Shown here: one piece after another, positions 54,601 through 64,000 of the stretch
Layout of the letters: every line of letters begins with the position of its first letter
Position numbering within the stretch: the stretch's first letter is position 1
Assembly (NCBI GenBank): GCA_949130485.1
Contig: OX422203.1
Location: forward strand, 5,832,929-5,896,928
Direction of reading: 5' to 3'
DNA length: 64,000 nucleotides
Source of the DNA: Agelas oroides
Taxonomy: Eukaryota; Porifera; Demospongiae; Agelasida; Agelasidae
Notes under the pieces: generated by a model
Database searches by the model: none
Told to the model about the DNA's origin: nothing
Seen by the model: only the letters and a program-made list of their open reading frames with translations
Position numbers and translations under genes: made by a program

Positions 54601-57155
54601 AGAGGCTGAGCCACATTAGAGTAACTGCATTGCCCACATGTGTGTATGTTTGCTTGCTTGCTTGTTTCCTTAAACTGACCACTTAACGTAATTTCAAATG
54701 AGTGCATTCAAATATTTTGAACATTCATGGCCATGTGCACTTCAGCTAAGCTGTGAGAACAAGAGTGAAGAGCTACTGCCAGGTTCAATGTGAAACGGAC
54801 AAGGAGTGAAGATGACTAAAGTTGAATGTGTTTGCAGTACACGTGGCAACTTAAATCTACATTGTATATCCTATGAGTTTGACGCCCACGTTTACTACTA
54901 ATTTACCAGTAGAAGAGTAAACACACCAGCAGTGGCAGTGTTTGATTGGCGTAAATACGTACTCTTTCAAATGACATTGATCAATTGCAAACATCTTGCT
55001 CACACTCACTCCACAAGGGTAATAGTATCCTAGTTATCAGGTAATTAACTTTTTTTACTCCATTTATTCCTTGTGGTCTCAACAATGCAAAGTGATTTAC
55101 TATAGTGGAATCCTCTAATGTGGACCCTTGGGACCAAATAGCATGTCAGGATTAACAAGGTGTCCTCAAATAATGGGACTTGGAGTATCTGTAGCATTCG
55201 GATTTTGTGCTCCTCAACTGTGGATGCTACCTGATTTTGCAGAGATAGCTTTTGCACCTACACCAACATTTGTGCAGCCGAGATCTCTTGATTATTCACT
55301 CATACATTACATTGCATGACAGTATACATACATAAGGACACCATAGTATATATCCAAGGTGTACTTATTTCAAGAGTGTTGTTTAACAAGGTTTTACTGT
55401 AATTGATGCTTGTCTTACCATCTCCTGCAGGTCCACCTGTGCACCACTGGAGAGAAAAAGTTGTACCACATCAGTATGACCACTGCGACTGCCCCACATG
55501 AGGGCAGACCAGCCATCCTTGGGAACAGAATGAGACAAAACAGTTGATATCACATGTGCAATGCAATGTGGTCTCAAGACTGCAAAGTGACTTTAGCAGT
55601 CTATGGTTATGACAGTGCATGGAACCCCTCTGTAGTTGATGTTGTGTCTCACCATGTCCTGCAGGTCCACCTGAGCCCCACTGGAGAGGAACAATTGTAC
55701 CACATCAGTACGACCATGGATACTGGCCCACATAAGGGCAGTTATGCCATCCTGACGAAACAGAACAGTAAAATATCACAATTGACAGTAAATATCACGT
55801 GATGAATATTGGAACAAGGGAACAAGGGACATGTGTACACTTGCAGTAAGGTATTCATGATCTGAGGCAAATGGTATATACCTGTATCAATCTTGTCTGG
55901 GAGTCTACATGTGCAGGAACATTGGGCGTCTGTAATCACTGGACTGGACTACTGGACTGGACTACTGGACTGGACTACTGGACTGGACTACTGGACTGGA
56001 CTACTGGACTGTAATTTAAATCCACTAAAAGCATTTTTAACAAGATCAACTTAACTGTAGAGTTGTATACTGCATTACCTTGGCATACAAAATTGCAGTA
56101 GGCTCTCCTATTCAGTGGTCTTGAACTCCTGAACACATTAACAAGCCACTAGAGCCTAGCAATATCGAAGTTCCAGCACTGGCATTGTAAATGTGGCTTG
56201 GGACTTGTATAATCGACTCGTGTTGGCTACCTAGGATGCTCGCAGACTGACTAGAACGTAGGCACCATATCCAAGCACACTTTGAAACATGCTGTGAGCT
56301 CTGCTACACACAAACTACATAAAACTTAGCCTCGTACCCAGGCCGTTAGTACGAATGGCCTAGGTGCGGAGCTACATCAAGGCCACACCCTTTACAGAGG
56401 GTGTGGTCAGTCACCATCGTAGACGTGGTAGACCTAGGACCTTCACTATCTTTAAGAAAGAACGAGAGATCCTGGAGTGCTGGGTATTGCTATTGCTGAG
56501 TGCCTAAGCGTGAGCTCGAGGCTACTCAGTTTGCATTTGTCTGTCCTTGTCCGCCACACTTGCATGGACAAATTGCTGCGCTGTAGCAGTAGCATTACAT
56601 CACTAATTGTACATAAATAAATACCTAAGGTATACCTCTTTGCAGCAAAATGGCTATCCTTGCAGGTTGTTAGAGTGTATTATGCAACTCCACAGGTAGA
56701 TAAAATGTTTTTAGTGCATTGAAATTAGAGTCCAGTAGTCAAGTCCAGTGATTACAGACGCCCCAGGAGTATTAGAGTGGAAACATCCAATGCATGTTCC
56801 TGATTACTACCATCAAATGATACCAGTATCCACCCTTGTTTGCTATGTATAGTGGTGTGTGTCCTAATACAACTTGCTTTAAAATTTATCTGCCTTTAAG
56901 GTGGCACGGTACCCTGTATTTTCAAGGTCAACAAACCTGGAATCCAAGTTGATAGTCTTCTTTGTCTTGTTGAAATTTTAGCGCACAGTCCGTTTTGGGA
57001 GTCTCAAACCGTTCACGGTCCGTAAAATTGGGGATTTTCCCCATTTCCTGTCGGCATTGCCATCCAATAATCAGTTTATAATTAAGTTAGTTAAGATGTG
57101 GCCTGGCGGCACCCTTCATGTGGTGCTCGGAACTTTGAAGATAAGCTTAGATCGA

Positions 57156-57191
<36 letters not shown>

Positions 57192-60100
57192 AGAAGGAGT
57201 TTAGTAGAATGCTGTAGTGTCAGTAGCTGTGAGTAGTGCGTGATGCCTGCTTGTGAAAGCAAGCTTGTGTCTAGAAGCAGCAGAAAGGCCACAGTGGCCA
57301 AGACTGTATTTGTTGAGTAGGCCCAGGTCTCGCGGCCGTATGCCTAGTCTAGTTGGTGACCGTGGCCAGGTGCTTCGAGTGCTGGGCTGGGCTTTAACTA
57401 GAATACGCAATTTATCGTTTGTGCTACAGTCTGACAGACAAGGGAGCTGAACGGTGGCTGTGTGTGGAACAGAGCCGTGAGTTGTTTAGCGACATAAGGG
57501 GGAGAGGTGGGGCTAGTAATGCTTGCTTCCAGTCGTGAATGAGCCCCTCCCGTAGACAAGCTGTGAATTTTTCGAAATGTGCATTCATTTTGGTGCAGTC
57601 AAAGTTGTCCATTCCAAGAGTAGTGACAAACATGAGTCTAGCCTGACTTTGAGAGTAGCTTTGAACAAAAGCTGGCATAGATTGATTTGAGATACATTGG
57701 TGGTTGGGATGCTACCTACAGTGAGCGTGTAGATGCGTCCATCGAGTGGCAATTTTGGGTTCATGAATATATTAATGAGCTACTAAAACCCTTTTTAAAA
57801 TTAGGCAAAGCAAGATTGCCCTAAACCAAACCCTAACCCTGAAACTAGGAGTAACCCTGGTCCTGACTGTAACCCAAGTTGATGTTTTCGTTAACCTCCG
57901 CCGAGGGACGACCGTGCCACCTTAAGGAACAATATTAAAAAATAACTAATGATAGCAACATGTATTTAGTACAAATTACACACCAAAACAATTCAATCAG
58001 TTGATTGCTTAGAGTTAGAGTAAATCCAGCTCACTTCACTAGAACCATGGTCACTATTAACAAGACTGTAAGGATAGGTTTACATGGCAGTAATGTAGAG
58101 GCAGGCGGCAAAATGCTCTTAGTTCACCTACATCACACCCTTCAAGCTGCGACTTGTATTTAGAATGTTGGTGCATACTTTGCACATGCCATTACACCAT
58201 TGAAACCACCTTTTTCAATATCCAAGATCCACCACAGTTGTGATTTTAATTCCCAACACAGGTAATGTACCTCATCTTGCACATCCACACCTGCCATAGC
58301 CCCAAGCAGTTCCTTGACAACATCCACACAGCCACTTTCACTGGCCCACATCAGGGCAGTTCTTCCTCTCCACTGCATATAACATTAGAAAAATCTGAGA
58401 CTCACTTGTGACACAAGCCAAAATTATCATTACAAGTTATTACCACCTGCCCTATACAAGTGAATATAAAACTACAGTAGTTCAGCTGATTACAGATTTG
58501 GGACCACTTCCCTCAAAATATGTATGTGACTTGTGTTAGGGCAGTAGCATAAGCACTACCTATAGCATTGACGTAATAATGTCACTCTCACTGACCTATT
58601 TAAGACATAATGCATTGACCTAACAGTGTCACTCTCTCTCTGACCTGGCCTCTGCTGTTCACCTCCACCCCAGTACTGAGGAGGAAGACCACATCCTCCA
58701 GACAGCCTTCCCGACTTGCCCACATCAGTCCCTCTGACAGCTCATCTACCTGCTGGTAGAGTAATCACAAAAGTTGATGAAGTTGAAGGATATGTACCAA
58801 ACACAAAGCAGGCTAGCATTTATCTTAATGTTCGGAACCATGATGGTGTGAGTATCGAATGAAATTGCAAATAAATAGTTTGGTTTGGTGGCACCATTGC
58901 AGAATCTCCCACCAGAAAATGGCTGGGATATCCTGCAGTCATGCAGGGGTGCTTGAGGTAACCATAAACAGCACACTGCCTCAATATGATCAAAGTTTAC
59001 TTTTACATCAAAATCACAGTCAGGTATTAGCTAGCGTAGTTAATTGACACAGTGCATTTGAATCACCATGTGAAATGGTCAGGTGCTAGTAGTTAATCAT
59101 GTAGTGAGTGAATCAGTACATGTGCAAGGTCCAATGTCAGACACCCTGCTGAGCCATAGGTACATTTCTCACTACAAGGGCATGTGCTTACCACCTCTAT
59201 GGTGGTCTAATTTATGCACTACTATCAGCATACACTCATACCTGACTGATCGCATTGAACTGTCGCCCTGGATAAATGTAATGTTGACGCTTGTATTCCT
59301 CCAGATCCACATTATCAAAGGTAACCTCCTCAATATGGTGGTGTTGTAAAAATTCGAAGTTCATGGCAGAAGCTATAAAATCAGTGGCATGATTCGGAAT
59401 GCTCCATGACAGGTAAATGCTACCTGTAGCTATTTCCTCAAAATGAAAGACATAATCAGCAAGAGATGAGCTGTTTGCCATAAATTTGCGGAACTCCTCT
59501 GCATCTTCAAGTGTGCAATGTTCCCATTCTGAACCCATTTTTGTCTTCAGAGACGCCAATTCTGGAACAATATTTTGCTTCCCTGTGCATGTTCTGACAA
59601 AGTCAGTAAGCATTGTTCGTGAACGAAACGCTTGGAGAGCTGTGGTGTAAGTGCTCAGTTGTTTCTGTAGTTCTGCATCTCCAAACTTGGTGATGATGTA
59701 AGACAGAAGACTGCAGTTTAAGAAGTTGCAATATCTGTTCAGTATGCTGAAGATCTCCTCAACAGTGGTTGCCCTGGCAATTTGAGAAGAATGGTGCTCA
59801 AGAAAGTACTTGTGTTGATACTTCAGTGAAGTTGGGAGGACAGCAACTGAAAATCGAAACTCAATAACAAATTCAGGCGAAAGTGCCTGCTTTTTGCTCA
59901 AGGATAGCCCAGTTCTGGCTACCAGATCATCATACATGGCCTCCAGTGCAGCAATTTCCAACTGTATGTTCCTCACTCTCTTTGTAATAGCTTGCTCTGG
60001 CTGCTCCAGTTGGTCAGTGGATGGGACTGAGGGTGGGTCTGTTATAGGAACACTGCCAGATTGAGTGATCTGAATTTGCTTTGATTGTGGGGTTGAGGGT

Positions 60101-60549
60101 ATATCTAGATCCAGTGTAGTATTACCACTTTGAGACTGAGCGATCAGATTTTGACATTGTTGGTTAGTGGGCAGTGTTGACAGTGGGTCTGTTGTAGTGT
60201 CATTCACAGACTCAGCCGTTACAGGTGGTACCAGTGGGTGGGGGTTTTCCAACTGGGTGCTTAAAGGCATTTGGTACTTTCTTTTAACCTTATCAGCAAC
60301 ACGGTTTAGCTTCATTTCAGAAAGAGCAGAGTGCAGCTTTTCCCATGATGCTTTTGTGTCACGGTCAAGCCATAATTGAAGGACAGCATACTTGCGTTCT
60401 TCAATTGTAGAGTGAACTTTGGCAACTTTTTGTAGCTCATGATAATCAATTTCCAATTGGATTCCTAATCCCTGCCAGTCATCAACTTTACGCAGAGCAT
60501 TTGTCAGATTTTTTAGTGACAAAGACATTGCTTTTTGTAGTGCTTTCAT
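50662..60549 (-). CDS. Death-domain protein with about ten ankyrin repeats, one repeat per exon
   Basis: Twelve exons in transcript order: 60549-59242, 58749-58645, 58372-58271, 55751-55653, 55517-55419, 54499-54401, 53899-53801, 53045-52947, 52617-52519, 52234-52133, 51090-50989, 50880-50662. All introns are GT-AG and phase 0; frames sum to 843 residues. Residues about 10-92 form a death domain (LTNALRKVDDWQGLGIQL, YAVLQLWLDRDTKASWEKL). A Pro/Thr-rich linker, a short coiled coil (about 205-235) and a helical region follow, then ankyrin repeats from 437 to about 770 (core DGxTALMWASxxGHTDVVQL). The tail is basic and helical (VLATGQFLRALYKRLEERIL). Likely a cytoplasmic adaptor in death or immune-type signalling, by domain content only. 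A TTTTGCAG acceptor just upstream of ATG 60549 means another 5' exon is possible. Six repeats are exactly 99 nt, near-identical, and so recently duplicated. Confidence 0.87.
51121..51157. repeat. (GT)n microsatellite
   Basis: About 18 GT units in the intron between ankyrin exons 10 and 11. Confidence 0.9.
51297..51766. mobile_element. 470-bp element of the TAGYCTCG family in an ankyrin-gene intron
   Basis: Begins TAGCCTCGTTCCCAGGCCTC and ends GGCCTGGGAAAGAGGCTA, with arms matching inward for over 100 bp (for example GGTGGACGTAGG and CCTACGTCCACC). It is flanked by CCTATCTCC and CCTCTCTCC, a 9-bp duplication with one mismatch. A 30-base C run (51591-51620) lies next to the right arm. It shares interior sequence with the 2085 copy. 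Confidence 0.85.
53276..53636. mobile_element. TA-flanked MITE (361 bp), copy 1
   Basis: Ends CCGTAATCTCTCGAAAA and TTTGAGAGATTACCA, flanked by TA (53274 and 53637), mariner-like. It contains GCCCACC motifs. Between ankyrin exons 7 and 8. A second copy is at 61024-61398. Confidence 0.75.
55937..56010. repeat. 15-bp tandem repeat (TGGACTGGACTACTG)
   Basis: About five copies in the 2.5-kb intron between ankyrin exons 3 and 4. A pure minisatellite, not coding. Confidence 0.9.
56327..56374. mobile_element. 48-bp possible member of the TAGYCTCG family
   Basis: TAGCCTCGTACCCAGGCCGT on the left and GGCCTAGGTGCGGAGCTA on the right are imperfect inverted ends. The flanking 9-mers match at only 5 positions, so this copy is older or its borders are shifted. 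Confidence 0.5.
56900..57922. mobile_element. About 1-kb element flanked by TTAA
   Basis: The left side reads TTAAGGTGGCACGGTACCC and the right side ACCGTGCCACCTTAAGG: an inverted repeat of GGTGGCACGGT with TTAA outside each copy. A TTAA target is typical of piggyBac and Kolobok elements. The interior has a 30-base A run (57159-57188) and no transposase. Located in an intron of the death-domain gene. Confidence 0.75.
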
Positions 60550-61023
60550 ATATGTCAGGCACTGCAAAAGACCGGAAACTGTACTGAAGATTACACACCA
60601 CACACACGAGTACACAGATCTCAGCACGTTCCAGTTAGCTCCTCCCGAGCTTTTTGGTTACAAATTTATGCACCGAAGAGCTGGGGAGGGGCCTGGGAAT
60701 GGAATGATGCCAGTTTGTGTCACAACCCTTGGTGGGATAAAAATGTCTCTATGAGAATAGCCACAGAAACCAAGAAGCTGGTAGCAAGGTCTCTTAGAAA
60801 TGTGATATACAGCACCTTAGAATTCTCTACCTAGTACCTTTGCCTGGAATGATACCTTTTAGAGAACAGCTAGAGTACAATGCAGTTCTATCCCACTAAG
60901 TATTTGTGGACCATGTACAGTATTTAATGGCTATAGTTATGTACATGCTATATTTTGTATTTCTCGCAAGCCACTCCTTTCACAGAAAGAGGAAGGATCT
61001 GGTCACACATCCATTTTCTATTA

Positions 61024-61398
61024 CCGAAATCTCTCAAAAATAGGCCCACCCTCGAAAATACGCCCACCCCCTTTATTGAATGAAGTTGTTGCAAAGGGTG
61101 CTTTTCTCTCAAAAGTACGCCCACCTACTTGTGCTGTAGTACATGCGGTTATGTTAAGCAAGAAGCACCGAAGAAGAAGCGGTACATTGCAAGAGGAGGG
61201 ACTAACAAATGAAGGCAGGCACCATTTGTTGGTTGTTATTGCGTAAGGCATTGCAGAATCACTGCACACAAATAGAACTGTGTGTGGGGTGGGCGTATTT
61301 TCGAGAGAAATATCACAACTCTCGAAAATACGCCCACCCCCCTCTTTGAGGAGCCACTTAAGTTCATCGCCCATGGACATATTTTGGGGAGATTACGG
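61024..61398. mobile_element. TA-flanked MITE (375 bp), copy 2
   Basis: Related along its length to 53276-53636, with ends CCGAAATCTCTCAAAAATAG and GGGGAGATTACGG, flanked by TA. It includes repeated ACGCCCACC motifs. Confidence 0.75.
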
Positions 61399-61829
61399 TA
61401 AATGGACATAATTACCAAAAGCAACAAATACACGTTTGAGCACATCATGTATGAAAGACTTCACAACTACACAAGTGGGTAAAGCATTATCAATAGACCG
61501 TTAAATAGTTGATATTATATAAGCTTTAACAGCATACAGAGACCAATGCAATAAGGCTTGAGCTGTGAGTCCTGAATGCAAACATATTGCATAGCATACA
61601 GATCTAGTATAATTATACTGTTACTAATTGGTTGTAAACAGATTTGCTTTTGAGTTGATCTTGCACACAACAAAAACAAACAAGCAAACAAACAAACAAA
61701 CAAATCCACCCAAAACTTAGTTGGAAGGTGTAACTTACCTGCTAGAAATGGATGCATGCTGTTGATCATTGTAAATTAGGGGCACCGAGAGACTAGAAAT
61801 TGAATGTCAATGATAAGACCTTGTAAACT

Positions 61830-61980
61830 AGGTGTTGTCCACAGACTTTCCCTGATCATTGAATGATGAAAATGCCAAAGCATGCTCAAGGCAGGTCAAG
61901 AGCAAACAGTCTCATCGCAGATGGATGTCATGCACCCAATCCAGTTCACAAGAAGGGTGTGTCTGTGAATGAAGGCTTCT
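61830..61980. repeat. Diverged direct repeat, copy 1 of 2
   Basis: Shares TTGTCCACAGACTT, AATGATGAAAATG-like and GTGTGTCTGTGAATGAA with 63815-64000, in the same order. Copy 2 runs to the window edge. Confidence 0.6.
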
Positions 61981-62901
61981 ACTAGTTGCTCAAAATTGCA
62001 CTTTTACAATCTTAAACAACATTAATGATGCTAAATTTCCAGATCCTGTAAAATTATTCCCATACTAACAATCATACAATCGTAACAAACAGGTGTGTTA
62101 TTGCATGACTGCACAGATGGAACCCAAAGACTAACATAGTGTGTGCTGTTAATGATGGCAGTAGCTGCCATTCCAGTTAGGCTGGTTTCAACTTGACCAC
62201 TTTTCCCCGTTAATCTTGGCATGCTCGGAATTGCCAACTAGAGCTGTTGCTTGAAAGACGCCCACGCAAGGCCATGCTTTGGTAGGTGACATGCCATGTG
62301 TTGAAACTTGCGAGATGGCTGTGAACAGTCTTCCTGATGAGTCCCATCCTCCCAACAACTTTTCATTGTAAAGTCAAAACCAGTGCAGTATTTGGCAGGA
62401 AAAAATATATAAACTTATGTGTGTGGATGTCTGTTGTCTTACTCTGGCTGCCAAGAGATATTGTTTTGTCACAAAAATGGTTATTGAAGCAATGTCAGGA
62501 TCTAGGAAGGGGGTTAGGGGCATGAGACCTCTCTAGCTCTTGCATAGTTATGCACATGCTACAAACTCGGCCACTTCAAATCTGATGGCTATGGGCCTGT
62601 AAATAATGATCAAGAACATAGGCTCCTTGTGACATACACAAACTTATATCACCCTAAAACAGATACGAAACAAATGAATTGAGAAACCTAACATCATATC
62701 TGTGTTAGTGCTTTTTGTATACCACTTGTAGTTGCCAGCTTTAGTACTCAAATTTCAAATAAAAATCGATAAAAATTCACATACCAAGATGCAAAATAAA
62801 AGACAAAGAAGCTCAAATAACTCTCCCGTCAGCAATGGACATCTACGCCAAGCATGGTGTACCTAACAACTACAAACTGATAAGCACAATTGGCAAGGGG
62901 T

Positions 62902-63153
62902 AGTCACTTATATGTCCGTGTAGAAGCATTTGCAACTGTGATCAAAACTGAATCAAGCGATCAAAGTCCTTTTAGAGTGTTGATCAAGAGATCAAGGTGA
63001 CCTCCAAACTGCTAAAATCAATGAATATCAAGAACGCATGGCTGCAATTTGACCTTTGACCCTTGAAAATCAAGTGATCAAGAGCCTCAGAAGGGAACGA
63101 TCAAGCAACTTAATCACAGTTGCAAACACTTCAACAGGTGACATATAAGTAAC
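62902..63153. mobile_element. 250-bp inverted-repeat element
   Basis: Ends TAGTCACTTATATGTC and GACATATAAGTAACTA, followed inward by GCATTTGCAACTGTGAT and ATCACAGTTGCAAACACTTC. The interior repeats GATCAAG motifs. Non-coding. Confidence 0.7.
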
Positions 63154-63177
63154 TAGCTACCCTTGACGGGTCTAGCT

Positions 63178-63518
63178 AGTTTGGTTCCCAGACCCTTCTT
63201 GTATGGGCGGGGCAAGAAAGGGGAGGGAAGGAAGGGTCTGGTGACGGATCCATGGCTACATTCCTGCCGTCAGTGTTGATGAGGGAAAACGCAAATGTCA
63301 AGTAGGTGTGAGTCGTGAATAAAATTTTGTGTGAACGTGTAGTGTGGACACGTGGCTTCACATTTAAGTGTGGCTCCATAAGCTTGTACTCGTGGCTTCG
63401 CAACTATCAATTATTAAACATGAATGAAATTCCGTGGATCCGCGTTGGGGTCGAGTTATTCACCAGACCCTCCCCTTTCTCGCCCTGCCCATACAGGAAG
63501 GGTCTGGGAACCAAACTA
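63178..63518. mobile_element. 341-bp divergent member of the TAGYCTCG family with perfect 9-bp target duplication
   Basis: Ends TAGTTTGGTTCCCAGACCC and GGGTCTGGGAACCAAACTA, with arms of about 60 bp (through CCCCTTTCT / AGAAAGGGG). It is flanked by GGGTCTAGC at 63169-63177 and 63519-63527. The ends resemble TAGCCTCGTTCCCAGGCC of the other members. Confidence 0.85.
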
Positions 63519-63814
63519 GGGTCTAGCTGGAAGGCGCCCCCTAATGTAAGCCCAAAGGGCGCCCTCTTTGGAGTGGCAATAGTATTTTCAGCTCGAGGGG
63601 GCACCTTTATTCATATGAGCATCCCAAAACTAATTTGCAGCTGCACGACCGGACGCATACGGCCTCGCACAAATGCGCTCAGCAATAAACAAACCCATCT
63701 CCCAAACACTGAGACAAAGTGTGGCTTGCATGGATGCATGTAGTCGATCAATGTACTCTAAGGGTACCAAGAGAAATGTTTGAATGAAGAGGGACAATGA
63801 TATAGAACCAGTAG

Positions 63815-64000
63815 CTACGTTGTCCACAGACTTACCGTGATTGCTGAACGATTAAAATGTCAAAACACGCTCGAGACGAGGGTGAAACACGGGCAGATCA
63901 AGGCACGGACAGTGGTGCAGAACGGTCAAGGGTAGACAGTCTCGCTCCCAGATGCCACGCCCCCAAGCTATTCACGAGAAGGACGTGTCTGTGAATGAAT
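63815..64000. repeat. Diverged direct repeat, copy 2 of 2 (reaches window edge)
   Basis: Matches 61830-61980 in order, including TTGTCCACAGACTT and GTGTCTGTGAATGAAT. The unit could be an exon or a dispersed repeat; no coding frame is shared. Confidence 0.6.

Larger units (their letters stand above)
60550..64000. other. Intergenic region right of the death-domain gene
   Basis: The death-domain gene's promoter or further 5' exon should lie in its first part. The rest holds a MITE (61024), a (CAAA)n run (about 61672-61704), a palindromic element (62902), a TAGYCTCG-family element (63178) and a diverged direct duplication (about 61830-61980 and 63815-64000). No gene is supported; ORFs here are short and without family features. 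Confidence 0.5.

Noticed and set aside
57424-57678. 84-codon minus-strand ORF inside the TTAA element
   Set aside because: No transposase or other family signature; kept as non-coding.
1-64000. tRNA or rRNA genes
   Set aside because: None noticed by eye; a covariance-model search would be needed to exclude tRNAs or small RNAs.

Overview
This is a eukaryotic, almost certainly metazoan, genomic window. Genes are split by short GT-AG introns, and the encoded proteins include a death-domain/ankyrin protein, a VWA protein, a seven-helix receptor and secreted or membrane-anchored enzymes. Intergenic DNA is dense with small inverted-repeat elements. The gene mix, AT-rich spacers full of short palindromic words and the transposon types fit a marine sponge (demosponge) best. 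That placement is inference from the sequence only.

Layout: 329-4726 (+) holds the last four exons of a VWA-protein paralogue whose final 3-kb intron contains a 13-copy 69-bp tandem array. 6797-10040 (+) is an intact two-exon gene for a secreted or membrane-anchored berberine-bridge-enzyme-like (BBE) flavin oxidase. 12790-23092 (+) is its tandem paralogue, whose second exon is split by a 7.78-kb insertion (13901-21677) with terminal inverted repeats, subterminal repeats and about 28 copies of a ~180-bp satellite. 23761-27551 is a short-LTR Ty3/gypsy-type element with identical LTRs but no reverse-transcriptase core. 28455-29981 (+) is a two-exon secreted protein with propeller-like repeats. 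30703-36178 (-) is a complete ten-exon VWA gene, the inverted paralogue of the gene at the left edge. 36952-43357 is a P-type DNA transposon with two convergent genes; its transposase is broken and its right arm has been invaded by a 959-bp foldback. 43815-46385 (-) is a 5'-truncated LINE. 47193-48287 (+) is a single-exon seven-transmembrane receptor. 50662-60549 (-) is a 12-exon gene for a death-domain protein with one ankyrin repeat per exon. The rest, to 64000, is intergenic with small transposons.

The two main surprises are mobile DNA. First, at least nine palindromic elements of 22-470 bp share TAGYCTCG-like ends, and each is flanked by a 9-bp target duplication; some are almost nothing but their two inverted ends. 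Second, the satellite-bearing insertion in the BBE paralogue is so clean that the reading frame closes exactly when it is removed, and it ends in a splice-acceptor-like sequence.

No tRNA, rRNA, CRISPR array or bacterial-type operon was seen. All gene models come from splice-site and reading-frame reasoning, using paralogue comparison inside the window where possible. Exon ends may be off by a base or two.
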